From Voacanga thouarsii (Eukaryota > Streptophyta > Magnoliopsida > Gentianales > Apocynaceae), in NCBI GenBank assembly GCA_026120185.1, contig JANUWF010001101.1, positions 4,216,001 through 4,280,000 of the forward strand: DNA of 64,000 nt. Direction: 5' to 3'. Below the pieces are notes generated by a model, which made no database searches, was not told where the DNA came from, and worked only from the letters and a program-made list of their open reading frames with translations. This document shows, piece after piece, positions 1 to 10,684 of the stretch (position 1 is the first letter of the stretch; each line of letters opens with the position of its first letter). The translations under genes were made by a program, and so were the position numbers.

Positions 1-1276
1 GATAGAGAAATATGTAATTCAAGCCATTGTTTATACAAACATGATCTTAAAGTATCCAATCTTTATCACAACCAAGTATTCTCTTAACATCATGAAGGAT
101 TAAAGTAGACTTACTTCTTTTCCAATCCATGAAATCACTATCTTCTAGACAAATTAGCATCACATACTCTATCTCAACTAATGCATCCAAAAGATGCATT
201 AAACACAATTCTTTGATCAAATTTCCATACTCTAACAAATTTAAAACATAAAATTAACCAATGAATTCATACTCTGGCAGACATCGATTAACCTTTAATT
301 ACCAGTTCTTAGCAATTAACCCCTTTCCCAAGCAAGTTAAGAGACAGCAAATATTAAATTAATCAAAGTGAAACCTCCATCAACCCCTTTCCCGAGAAAG
401 TTAATAGAAAGAAACAATCAATCAATCTCGTAATTAACCCAAGTAATTAAATACCAAGAGTAACAATCAATTAATCAAAAGATCAAATAACTCTAAAAAC
501 TATAAATATCTAAAACAATGTCGAATTACAATAAAACAATTAACATATCATTGTTCAAGAAAAATGAAATAAAGTAAAAGAAAGAACTTATAGACAAGCC
601 TCCTTCTTCTTCCTTTGAAGACCTTTTTGCACAACACTCATTGAATTGAAGAATTTCTCCTTTGATTTGAGTGATTTTCTATGATAATCAATGAATTCCC
701 CCATTTTTCTTTGTGTTTTCATCTATTTATAGGCTTGGGAAGTGCCTAAACTCGTTGGTGTAATGTTCTTGGCCGAGTAGAAGTTGGAAGATACTAAAAC
801 TCCATAAATTACCAAAACCATGTGAAAAAATCAAAGCTCCGCCTTTTCCTCAAAGCACAGCCAGCGCCGCCTTGGCTCTCAGAGCCGGTGCCAGTTGTGT
901 TCTGATTATCTACTTGTTCGTCGATTTTTCTGAATTTTGCATAATGTAGTCTAGCATGCAGCCGGCGCTGCCTTGGCTACTGGAGCCGGCGCCGGTTCCA
1001 CTCTGTTTTGCTCTATTTTAACAATTTATCATTATCTCGAGGTTCGTGTCAATAGTGCATGGCCAGCACCGGTTCCATTGCCCTAGCCGGTGCCGCCTCT
1101 CCTCTGTTTTGCGATGTTTTTGCTTCGTTTTACCCTAAAAATTTGTAATAATGAACACAATACCTTTCCAAGGGTAAAATCTCAAATATGAAGGAATATG
1201 ACTAGTTATTGAACAAAATGTATCACAAAAGAACCTTAAATAACTAGAAAAAATATGACTAATTTAGCCCATATCA
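1..1276 (-). repeat. LTR fragment, A/B/CD-type Ty3/gypsy family (truncated by window edge)
   Basis: This stretch aligns by eye with the two LTRs of element B (49775-51312 and 54500-56011), including the same order of motifs and the same GC-rich block. Its right end is the family terminus: read on the minus strand it starts TGATATGGGCTAAATTAGTC, against TGATAGGGGCTAAATTAGTC in B. No polypurine tract follows the terminus to the right, so it is the 5' LTR of a minus-strand element or a solo LTR; the rest lies outside the window. Confidence 0.8.
850..1110. repeat. GC-rich imperfect repeat block inside the LTR
   Basis: Three imperfect units share a core like GCCGGCGCCG followed by CCTTGG and a CTCTGTTTTG-like tail, inside otherwise A/T-rich DNA. 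The same block recurs in B's LTRs at about 50880-51130 and 55600-55830. The cores are self-complementary and could fold. Confidence 0.6.
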
Positions 1277-2470
1277 CTTCCTTAGTTCATTTCCAACAAT
1301 GATATTTACTATTGGAACTAGCTTCTTTAGTTCGAAGCAATTCCTTTTGTTTTGAAGATATTAAAAATTTCTCTATGGCCAAATCATGTTTAAAAAAGAA
1401 CATCTATCATGTTTTGAATAATTCTCTAACTCTTTTAGAGTATTAGCAGGAAATTTTTTCTTAAAGCAATGTAAACTTTCCATCTTCGTAGATGTATATT
1501 TTTGGGAGTTCAATGTTGAGACATGATCTTCAAGATAGGCTCCGTGAACTTATTTGCACCATACTTTATACTACGGGGTATAATGCTTCTTTGTCCTACA
1601 ACGAGTGGCTTGAAATATTACCTTAGACATTATTTCACAAAGTGCACATCTTAACCAAAGACGTAAACCATCTATTAATATGGCCTCTTGGTTTAAAATT
1701 TCAAAATGGCCTAGGATATCTTCCATGAATCCAAACTGTTGACTAAAGCGATGTGGACTATAAGGCTCAGTAACGAAGTGATCAGTCTTTCGCAAAATAA
1801 GAAGCTTTGAACATACCATCAAAAAGTAAAGTTGTTCATCCGGGGTAGCTATCTCATTATCAACAAAATCACACTTTTTGTGCTTGGTAAGGATATTTAT
1901 AGTTCAAGCAATGGTTTCACCTCTATAAATCTATTTGTAGGCTTCATCTTCACCAAGGTCCTTTTTGCTACCATTGAAAGATTGCTTAAGCCTCGAGAAA
2001 CTTCATAATGAATTTTGAAGTAGTGTGCAAGCCATCTATATATATAATGAGTTGGAAAGATAGATTTCTCTTCAATTGGATGTTAGGAATTGGAAATACA
2101 ACTCAACCTACTATAAATAGTTGTCAAGATGGGAATTACCGAACTAACTTATTTCTTGCACGTAATCAAAATCACCATTTTGAAGGTACATGGACAGATA
2201 ATGTCTACTTCCTCACTAGGCAAGAAAAATATGTAAAGCTAGCCGTAAGGAATGTTTGATCTTTGTTATAGCTTTTGATGCCTAACATTGAAAACAAAGC
2301 CTCCTCTTCAGATGTGCATATAGCACATGGTGGGATGATTTTGCATGGGCTGTCAGTAAATTTGGGGCATGATCTTCTTTCTTCCCTTACAGGAGGCATC
2401 GTATATTTTATTACTCTTTTGAACCATAAGTTGAGCCACTTATTGTTGAGACACTATTGTAAGGAGAATC
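1277..2470 (-). pseudogene. Aminotransferase-like plant mobile domain (PMD) pseudogene
   Basis: Reading leftward on the minus strand, successive frames carry pieces that I recognise from the plant mobile domain family (PF10536 type), in the correct order: W..LWFKR with PPVREERR near 2430-2390, SEEEALFSMLGIKSYNKDQT near 2290, CPCTFKM then a VIPILTTIY-like stretch near 2200-2100, PTHYIYRWLAHYFKIHYE near 2050-2004, EPYSPHRFSQQFGF near 1770-1725, and VHGAYLEDHVSTLN near 1545-1500. Frameshifts and stops separate the pieces, so no full protein is possible. PMD proteins in plants are either host factors (MAIL1 type) or cargo of transposons; no transposon gene is attached here. It is the only host-like coding trace in the window. 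The family call is firm, the origin is not. Confidence 0.75.
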
Positions 2471-2503
2471 ACAACATTTAAAATAGGGTTATTTAAATAT
2501 AGT

Positions 2504-2951
2504 TGTCATATATCCAACAAAAAGAAATTTATAAACCTTTCTCCCTAAGATATAACGTAGTATAGTAGTGAATTGGGTGTCGAATCTACAAATAACTGAA
2601 GAAAAGTATACTCTTATATTCTCTCCCTACCTTAATCTCATGAGAAACTCTTTTTAACAATTAACTTGAATGAATCTTATAATGTCTTAAAACATAAAGT
2701 AAATAGAGGGGATTCAATAAGAGACTACCTAAACTAAAGCATAAACAAAAAAGGAAACTAATAAAACATGAAAACACATTCAAGCCAATTAGGAAACTAC
2801 TTGTTTTAGGAACATATTTTGAGATCAATTTAGGAAACTTATCTTAGATTTAGATTATGTTGAGTAGTTGATTTTAGAATTATGCTAAGTGCTGCAAATC
2901 CTTATCCTTAACAAATTAGATTAATTCCACTAAGTGCTGCAAATTAATTCC
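2504..2951 (-). repeat. Element G 3' LTR, left part
   Basis: This is the distal (U5) end of a minus-strand LTR whose other part lies at 34258-35569, separated by insertion of element CD. The join is shown by the perfect 5-bp duplication ATTCC at 2947-2951 and 34253-34257. I place the outer end at TGTCATATATCC (2504), which mirrors the TGTTAGG start of the same LTR; this end is a guess from the TG rule. The stretch has a circular-start motif typical of plant gypsy LTR ends (GGGTGTCGAATCTAC near 2575). Confidence 0.6.
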
Positions 2952-3445
2952 TGATGCGTAAATTTTAGGCGTACAAAAATTATTAATTTAAATACATTCC
3001 TTAGTCAAGTTTTAATTAAAAAATTAATCCCAAAATACACAACGAGCAAGTATATTCATCGCAAGCATAATATAGGGAATTAACGAGTGTCAATCCTCAA
3101 AGGAACAAGTACACACTAATCACTTTTCATTCATTATTTAACCAAACAAATAAAGTGAAAAAATAAGAAAAAATAAGAAAAAAATAAAGAAATATATACA
3201 ACTCAATGATGTGAAAATATGCAATTTAGACAAATGCTTTTGAAAATATGATAATGAATCACTTAGTCAATATCAAAATCAATTATTTTGGTCTCATGAG
3301 GTATTTAATATAGACCTACTTCGCTTGCAATTCATGAAATCATTATCTTTTAATTAATTAGTGAACATAATCTGTCTCAACCAATTTGCCCAAAAGATGC
3401 ATTAAAATCAATCATCATACAAATCGCTATATTTTAGGTGATTTA
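2952..3445 (-). repeat. Element CD 3' LTR, left part
   Basis: Matches the left part of CD's 5' LTR (32871-33364): both begin TGATGCGTAAATTTT and share the run through AAGATGCATTAAAATCAAT. It ends at the insertion point of element A, with the duplication ATTTA at 3441-3445 and 20421-20425. Confidence 0.85.
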
Positions 3446-4112
3446 TGATAGGAGCGAAATTCATCTATATTTTCCTAGTTATTTGATGGTGTTTTGTGAT
3501 ACATTTATTGTAATAACTAGGTATATTCCTTTATATTTGATATTTTATCTTTAAAAAGGCGTTTTAGAATTTTATTGCAGAAAATAATTAAAAAGAGTCA
3601 AAATCGTCGCCGTTGCAGTGCACGGCCAGAGTATGGTTAGTGCCAGCCCTATTCTGGAAGGGAGGAAAAATTCAAGAAAACTAGAGCACGTCGGGCACGA
3701 CCAAAGCACGACGCCGGTTATGAAGGACGGAGTCGGCACTGGTCCATGCTGCCCAATGTCAGCGAGCTTTCCAATTTTGTGCGAATTTGTTAATTTCTCA
3801 AGAGTTTTGTACTTTTCAATCTCTACTCGATCCAGGATTCTCAAGGAAGAAATTTTAGCCTCTTAGAAGCCTATTTAAACAAGAAAAACACAAGATAAAT
3901 ATGTGATTTGAAGGATCCAAGATAGCTACTTATTATTCAAAGATAAAATCACCACTCAAAGGGGCATTATTTAAAGGAGATTTTTAAGAGAAGAAGAAAG
4001 GCTTATCTATAAGTTTCTATCTTTTATCATTTGTTTATTTTTTTAGAACACTGATATGCTTAATGTTTTAATTATAATTGGATATTATTTTAGAAATTAT
4101 GATTTTGAGTTA
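3446..4112 (+). repeat. Element A 5' LTR, first part
   Basis: Aligns with 19013-19670 of the 3' LTR, starting TGATAGGAGCGAAATTCAT against TGATAGGGGTGAAATTCAT. It is cut at 4112 by the LINE; the target duplication reads ATTTTGAGTTA here (4102-4112) and ATTTTGAATTA at 14284-14294. The GC-rich block (3600-3760) corresponds to that in the other family LTRs. Confidence 0.9.
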
Positions 4113-4306
4113 AAAATCTCATTATTGAATGAGATAACTTTCTTCTCCAACTTTCTCGAAACCCTAGGGTATCCTTCACGTTGGTGGTTTCTTCGCATCA
4201 ACTGACACCTCCTCCCCCCGACACTGGTTGGGGCCGGAAGTCTTTTGCATTTTTGTTTGAAAAGTAGGATAACTCAAATGATACATCCAGCATTCAGCCA
4301 ATCTCC

Positions 4307-5700
4307 ATGTGGAAGGGTGAGCCAGCACTGATATTAACCCAGGTAGAGATTGATTTACTCGCCCACCCTTTTCGGTTTGCACTGATCAGAAAATTTTCTC
4401 AAGGGATGCTAGCCATGGAGTCTCTATGGAAGGAGTTTCTCATGTTTGGCTTGAAGGGGTCAGTCACCATTGGTTGGCTCGATAGCAAACATGTCCTCAT
4501 CCGGCCCTCTTTTGAAGAGGATTACATTCGTCTTTGGCTTAAGGGCCTCTGGTATGTTCTAGGCTTCCCAATTAGAATTCTTAAACGGACACCATCCTTT
4601 AGGGTTTTTGCTGATCCATCTATTGTCCCTATTTAGATTTCCCTTGAACATCTACCAATTCATCTACTCGCTAAATCCGTTCTCTTTTGACTGGCTTCTT
4701 CTATTAGATGGCCTCTGAAGTTAGATGAAGCCATTGTTAATCTGTCTCGACCCAGTGTTGCAAGGATTTGTGTTGAGGTTGATCTACTAAAGCCATTAGT
4801 GAAGCAGATATAGGTGGGAAAAGACTCTAAGGGGTTCTATCAGAGGGTGGACTATGAAAATCTCCTATCTTTCTGCTCAGACTATCATCGATTAGGTCAT
4901 AGCCGGCAATCCTGTAAATCTGCATGTACTAAGGATGATAATCAATCGAACAAGGTTCCTATTACCTTGCAAAGGGAGAAAGAGAAAGACAAAAATAAGA
5001 AGGTTTGGTAGCCTAAGGCTAAAAACATTGCAGCTAATATCCCTGAGGCTAGTCATGTTAATTTGTCCAACACTTATCCTATCATGAAGGCCCTACTGGT
5101 TGTTGACACTGGGAAGCTAGAGGGAGAGGTTAACACTGCAAACCCTACGTCTTTATTGGTGCATGGCGCTAGTGCTGGGATGGAGGTCCACACCCCACCC
5201 TTGGTTTTGCCCAATTCGCCAGCTGAACCTAGGCCACTGGGGTCTCTATCGGATCTGTCTTTGAAGCTACTGTTGTGTGGCCAGGATCCTGGGATTTACA
5301 CTCATACTAATGGTTCTTTTTCTCAGATTAATGCTCCTATTGCTGGTAACGAGGGATTATTCTACGGCCTGTTTCTATCAGAGGAGACTACTTTATTGTC
5401 TACGTTGAAACCCGTTCGGCAGTGGAGAGAGGGTATCTAAGATGATACCAATGTAGAGCTAGAATTTGATAGAAATATCCCTTTAGCATCTAAGCCAAAG
5501 AAGACGATTTTCACAACTAATGATGATGATGTTCTGGTTCACGAGGGTTCTCTCCAAGAAATCTATATTCTCAAGAAAGGGAAGATGCATGCAGGTAGAT
5601 CTCAAAATTCAGTTGCAGATTCTACTAGAGCTCTGATGGTGAGTACCAGAGTACTGCCTTCGAGGAAGGCTAAGCAAGCACATCGTTTTACCCCCCTTAG
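4307..5700 (+). pseudogene. LINE ORF1 (nucleic-acid binding, DUF4283 plus CCHC zinc knuckle)
   Basis: The first segment (4307-4636) carries features of the plant LINE ORF1 domain DUF4283: SLWKEFLMFGLKGSV, then RPSFEEDYIRLWLKG. After a stop at 4634-4636 the frame continues as SLEHLPIHLLAKSVL and RPSVARICVEVDLLKPLVKQ, ending in a zinc knuckle at about 4875-4918, FCSDYHRLGHSRQSC. The second cysteine of the CX2CX3-4GHX4C pattern is replaced by tyrosine, so zinc binding would be weakened. A low-complexity tail follows to about 5700. ORF1 proteins bind LINE RNA to form the transposition particle. Stops at 4634 and 4811 break the frame. Confidence 0.8.
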
Positions 5701-5709
5701 GAGGTAGGT

Positions 5710-6385
5710 ATGGATTTCTTAATTTGGAACATCAGTGGGGTATCCAATAGTTTGAGATGCCTTAAGGCTCTTATTCATCTCCATTTCTTGTAGTTCATTG
5801 TTATTTTAGAACCTTTAGTCACTGCTAATCAGATTGCAGGTTTCGTATATCGTCTAGGTTTTCCAAAATATTAGGTAAATAGTTTGGGGAAAGTTTGGCT
5901 TCTTTGGAAGGATTATGTTCCTCTGAATGTGGTTTCATCCACAGATTTTTCTTTGCATACTAAGGTTGTCGCTCTTAATGGAGCTGAGGCATTATGTTCA
6001 TTCATATATGCTCCTTGCACGAGAATAGGATGTCTGTCCTTGTGGGCTGAGTTACTCTCCTTTAATTAGCAACGCCGGCCTTTGCCGTGGCTGCTGGGTG
6101 GTGATTTTAATGTGGTGACAAGTCTGACTGAGTATGTCGGCTCAAGTTTACCTTGTAGTTTGGCTATTGCAGATTTTATAAGCTTTATGGATGCCTGTGG
6201 GGTGGTCTTTTGTGGTTTTAAGGGAAGCCGATTTACTGGGGTCCAAGATGGTTTAGGGCCATGCCATGAAAGGCTTGATAGGGTCTTAATAAATCAGGCT
6301 TGGTCATCCTTATTCCACTCTACCATGGTTGCTCATTTATCCCGGTCTGGGTCTGATTACTGCCCTCTTTTGGTTAGTGTTCAAT
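5710..6385 (+). pseudogene. LINE ORF2, APE-type endonuclease domain (5' part)
   Basis: ORF2 begins near ATG 5710 with the usual LINE start, WNISGVSNSLR. Endonuclease motifs follow in order: ILEPLVT near 5800, KVWLLWKDYV near 5890-5920, GGDFNVV near 6095-6115, RLDRVLIN near 6270-6295, and SDYCPLLV at the end, where the catalytic His of the usual SDHxPL is replaced by Tyr. In-frame TAG codons at 5791, 5872 and 6067 break it, two of them where plant LINEs normally have Trp or Gln. The endonuclease would nick target DNA to prime reverse transcription. The domain is cut at 6385 by a solo LTR and the frame resumes at 10685. Confidence 0.88.
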
Positions 6386-7953
6386 TGTAACACCCCACTA
6401 CCTAGGTCCAACAGGGCTAGGGATGTTGCCCCGTCCAAAGTACAAGGAGTCTTTATAACTAGGTCACACAAACGAAAATAAAACAATACTTTAAAATTGA
6501 ATTTATTACAATCCAAAAATTCAGGGACAATTCCAAAATAAATTGATTGCTATCATCTCTCAAAGCAACACATAAAATAAATAGCATAGAGTCTTCAAAG
6601 CAAGCAACAAATCTAGCTACTCATCTCCACAGCAAGATCGACTTGAAAACATGGCATAAAAGTTGATAAAATAAAAATCTCAGTAAGTCCGTGTGTACTT
6701 TGAATGTTTCAGGTAAAACAGTTCATGTATGCGAGTTGTAAAAATTGTATAAGAGAAAGTACTGGCAAGTATTAAATAAGGTTAAAAATAAAGAGTGGTG
6801 TTTAGCTTTCCAAACTATACATGTGCACAATAAATACAACCACTCAAATGGGTGGCCATGGGTTACCACACGTTGGGCCCCATAACTATATAACGGTCAG
6901 AATGTCACACTTTGTGCAGACTGACAAAAGGGTAGGTGATCAGCCTACCGGGTGAGATACTCCTCCTTCTCAACACCCAAACTTAATGGTTGTCCACTCC
7001 GAAAACACACAGTCCACATGACTGAAACTTGTTAGCTCGAATCGACATGACCTACTGGACTGGCATCCTATCTAGGAAGGACTCAACCCGTAGAGGTGGC
7101 CACCTACTGAGAGACTTACCCTAACCCTTCAAAGACTAGTCTTAGTAGTCTACCCTTATTGAGTACTCAACGTTGATTGTCCCACTTGGGAGAAAATTGA
7201 TAAAACATTACTTTATTTTGAAATGACAATTAAATGTTTCTAAAATTTGTGTCAAAGTTGATTTTTAGAAAGAGTTTAGTATTTGTGCAAAACTGCTTGT
7301 TTGATTTTCAAGTGATTTGTTTGACTAAACAAGAAAGGAAACAGTCCTTAATTGCTTTTACAAAATGAGTAACCATACACTTCGCGTTTAGCTTGCCATA
7401 GTAACCTTTTGTCATCAAATAAGTTTATGCAGGAGCTTACTTAATCATTTGCTTGATCAAAATCAAGAATCTTCCAAAGCTAACCTAACCCCGCCTGGGG
7501 TAAACACAAGTTATATGGTTATATTCAAGCTATATTCGATTCCACAAATAATTCTAGTTCAACTTATTACAATCATGGCCCTATTGTCCTAAGCTTTAAG
7601 GCTAGATGATAAAGGCTTTTATAAAATAAGACTAGCTTGATAAGTTAAAATAACTAGGGGTTATAAAATGATTACTAAGAAGTTATAGGCTCGAATAATA
7701 AATCTTGAGTGTTGTTGTTAATAAATAAACTAGGGTTTCATTAGTGAAGAATCTTAAGTTCTAGGTGATATTAATAAATGGTCATTCTTAAATAATACTT
7801 TTAAAGTAAATATTAAATTACTACTAATCTCTTAATTAATAATTAATAGATAGAAAATAAGTAAAATTAATAATAAATAAATTTTATTAAATCTTGATTA
7901 GCAAATAAATATGATATTTATGAATACATGGCCTACAAGATTAATATTTTACA

Positions 7954-8017
<64 letters not shown>

Positions 8018-8018
8018 T
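7954..8018 (+). repeat. (ATT)n microsatellite
   Basis: About 21 uninterrupted ATT units inside giant solo LTR copy 1. The open frame it creates (poly-isoleucine) is an artefact. Confidence 0.95.
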
Positions 8019-8755
8019 ATATAAAAAGTTTTATTTTTTTATTATTATCACATATAAATATTTATATATTACAAAACATATCATTTATTTGGCTAAAATA
8101 TCACTATTTCATTTAATATTCCAATTCCAAAACTTCCTAGGGTTTTCGAAATCTTTGGAGGAAAGTATAGTATGAATTTTAATTATCGTAATAAAATTGG
8201 CTAATTAAAATAACTTAGGATCAATAAGGTCACGATCATAATTTTCCTATTGCTAACAAGAACCATGAACATATACCCCAACATCAATCAACAAACTATC
8301 CTATTCACGAATAAAGGCTTAAATCCATATTTACTATCATATGGCCAAATCTCTACTAAGCATAATCATACTCATGGCTTCAATGAAAATAAGAACATAA
8401 TACCCTATTCACCAAATGTGACATAATATCTAGCATGCTTAAACATTCATACTCACTTAAGACATGAAGAACATGCATCGATCCACAAGGAATTTCATAA
8501 AGCTTAACCATGGCCAAACATTCTTATGCTTCAATCTTAACTCCTTCATATATAAACATATACTCAATCTCCAATCATATTCTATCGCTTTCTATCAACA
8601 TCTAAGAGACAAAACTTTAGAATTAAAGAGAAGGTTAAAGAGAAATACTTGGTTGATGTCTATCTTGATGAAGATTTAAGGAGATCCATAAGCTTGAGAG
8701 GCTTGAACCGTCCAAGAGAGGAGAAGGAAAACGGCCATGGTTGTAGCAACCATTT

Positions 8756-8756
<1 letters not shown>

Positions 8757-8798
<42 letters not shown>
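8757..8798 (+). repeat. (GA)n microsatellite
   Basis: About 21 GA dinucleotides inside giant solo LTR copy 1. Copy 2 has CTCTCTC-rich tracts at a comparable place (about 28080 and 28470), so the tract probably grew from a family sequence. Confidence 0.95.
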
Positions 8799-8802
<4 letters not shown>

Positions 8803-10684
8803 TAGTATGACATGTTAAAAATTGAAGGGAAGAAGATGAACAAAAGTTTTTCTTGGTTACCTTGATGATGTCCTTGAAACTTCAAGGAAAATTCTGTTTT
8901 TTTATCCGATTGCAAATTTTTATTTTTGAGATTTAATGTTATAAAATCTAGAAATGGACTCTAGGGAGTATGAAGGTGTGTTCTGGAGTTTTTGGGAGGG
9001 ATTGGAGTTGTTTAGAGTGGTCTTAGGTTTGAAAAAAGGTAGTGTGTGTTCTTGGTGAAAATGGAGAGAATTGGAGAAAAGTGCTGGATGAAATTGCTGA
9101 TGGGGTTAGCCGAATGATTGAGGAGGTTCTGGGATTTTGATTTTTAGATTAGAGGAAAGAGAAAAATCTGATTGTTTGAAATTCAAATGGAGAAATTTAA
9201 GAAGTGTTTTAAGGTAAAAGATTTGGTAATAGTGTTTGATTGATGGAGGTTCCTTGGAGCTACAATGGAGCTGGCTGGTTTGCTGTGGTTTGTTGAAATG
9301 AATGAGGGTTGAAGAAGCTATAAGGCTGGCCAAATTTTCTGAGTTCAATGGGGGAAGAATTTCTGGTTTTGAAGCTTAATCCAATGTGTTTTCATGGAGC
9401 AATTGCTGGAATTTTTGAACTTCAAATGGAAGTTTGATTGGAGTGATTGTAGGAGAAATTTAAGGAGTGGCTATGAAGTCTAATAATGTAAGGTCAGTGG
9501 AGGGGGTAATGGAGTTCAGTCCATGCCTGAACAAAGGTTAACTCACAGAAGTTTGAGGTGATTTTCGGATAAGGCTTGAAGAGGGAGCAAGGCTAGAATT
9601 TTCTGGTTGAGATTCGAATTGTTTGCTGGAATTTGCTGTGCAATTTTTCTGCAAGGTTCCAGTCAATTTGTAGAGGGTTTGGAGAGGTATTTGAGGGTTC
9701 TTCAAGGCTGGTTTCCAGCCTTCTTTTTGGAGGAAAAGCAGAGGTAATTTACTGGTTTGAAGGGTAGAAGAAACAGCTTTGATTTTGGCCTGCTATGCTT
9801 CGAAGCTATCCAGAATTTTTTTCTGGTTTGCACTGCTTTGTGCAGCCCGATTTTTGGCAAAGAATTTCAGTCTTCAAATTGAATGAGTTGGCCATTTTTC
9901 TGGCAGTAATTAAGGAAAATGGCTAAGATTTTCGAAAGTTAGGCTGCCCAAGAATCTGAAAAAAGTTCAAATTTCTTGTATGGAGAAGATGAACACTATA
10001 GAGTGGAGTTTGAGGGTTCAACCATGGAGATTAATTTCGCTTGGGAACTTTTCTTAACTCCTTCCCTTTTTTCAGTCCAATCTCCAACCCTTAAGAATTA
10101 TTTTTGAAATCTAAAGGCCAATGAACCTTGCTGAATTTTTTGGAATTAAAACATAGATTTGGATAAATTGAACAAATTTAATTGGTAAGGAATTTAGGGT
10201 AAGTTAGGAAATAAAAAGGACATGAATCCCTTAGGAATTCTTTTTAGGACATAAGAATAGGATTAGGACATTCCCTTCATGACTCCCCTAGGACAACTCT
10301 TCTATTTTTACTTATGGAATGCAAGGGATGAAAATTCCACCTTAAATTAAAATAATCATGACAAAAACTTAAATGATGGGATTTGAACTCAAGACTTTAG
10401 AGATTAATTCCAAGGCTCTAACCATTAAACCGCAATAACTCTTGTTCTTAGTTTCTCTCCCAAATATTCTTCATATTTAATCCCCAAGCTATCTTCCTAT
10501 TTTGACCTCAAGCAAAAATTACCATTTTACCCTTCCTACTCATTAAGCATAACTAAGCCTTCTAGACTATAAATTGTAATTCTAAAGCACATAAAATCAT
10601 TCATATATATATATGCAAGAAAATATGATATGCATCCCAACCCTTTTACTCTAAGGTTGGCTTTATGTGGGGTTTCACATCAAT

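Larger units (their letters stand above)
6386..10679 (-). mobile_element. Giant solo LTR, copy 1 (4294 bp, probably Ty3/gypsy)
   Basis: Bounded by TGTAACACCCC and GGGGTTTCACA with a perfect 5-bp duplication TCAAT (6381-6385 and 10680-10684). It interrupts LINE ORF2. The same sequence family occurs at 26538-30908 and 42700-46057 in the opposite orientation. The shared 3' block contains GGACGGGRYGACATCCCC and GGGTACGTAG before the terminal GTTACA. No ORF of note, primer site or polypurine tract is present, and the TG...CA ends with 5-bp duplication fit a single LTR left by recombination. Long LTRs of this size are known from chromovirus (Tekay/Del-like) Ty3/gypsy elements; that lineage is my inference. 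Confidence 0.75.

Noticed and set aside
3572..3866. Frames of 82-90 codons on both strands in the A/CD-type LTR
   Set aside because: They sit in the GC-rich LTR block, where stops are rare by composition; the 3' LTR copy (19155-19415) keeps different frames.
7928..8116. Open frame of 62 codons with a poly-isoleucine stretch
   Set aside because: Produced by the (ATT)n microsatellite inside a solo LTR; not a gene.
10360..10440. tRNA-like words (GGTTAGAGC, TCAAGTCC) in solo LTR copy 1, also at 26790-26850 and 42985-43030
   Set aside because: A stretch shared by the giant LTR copies with A/T-rich flanks; I could not fold a complete cloverleaf with all arms. tRNAscan-SE would settle it.
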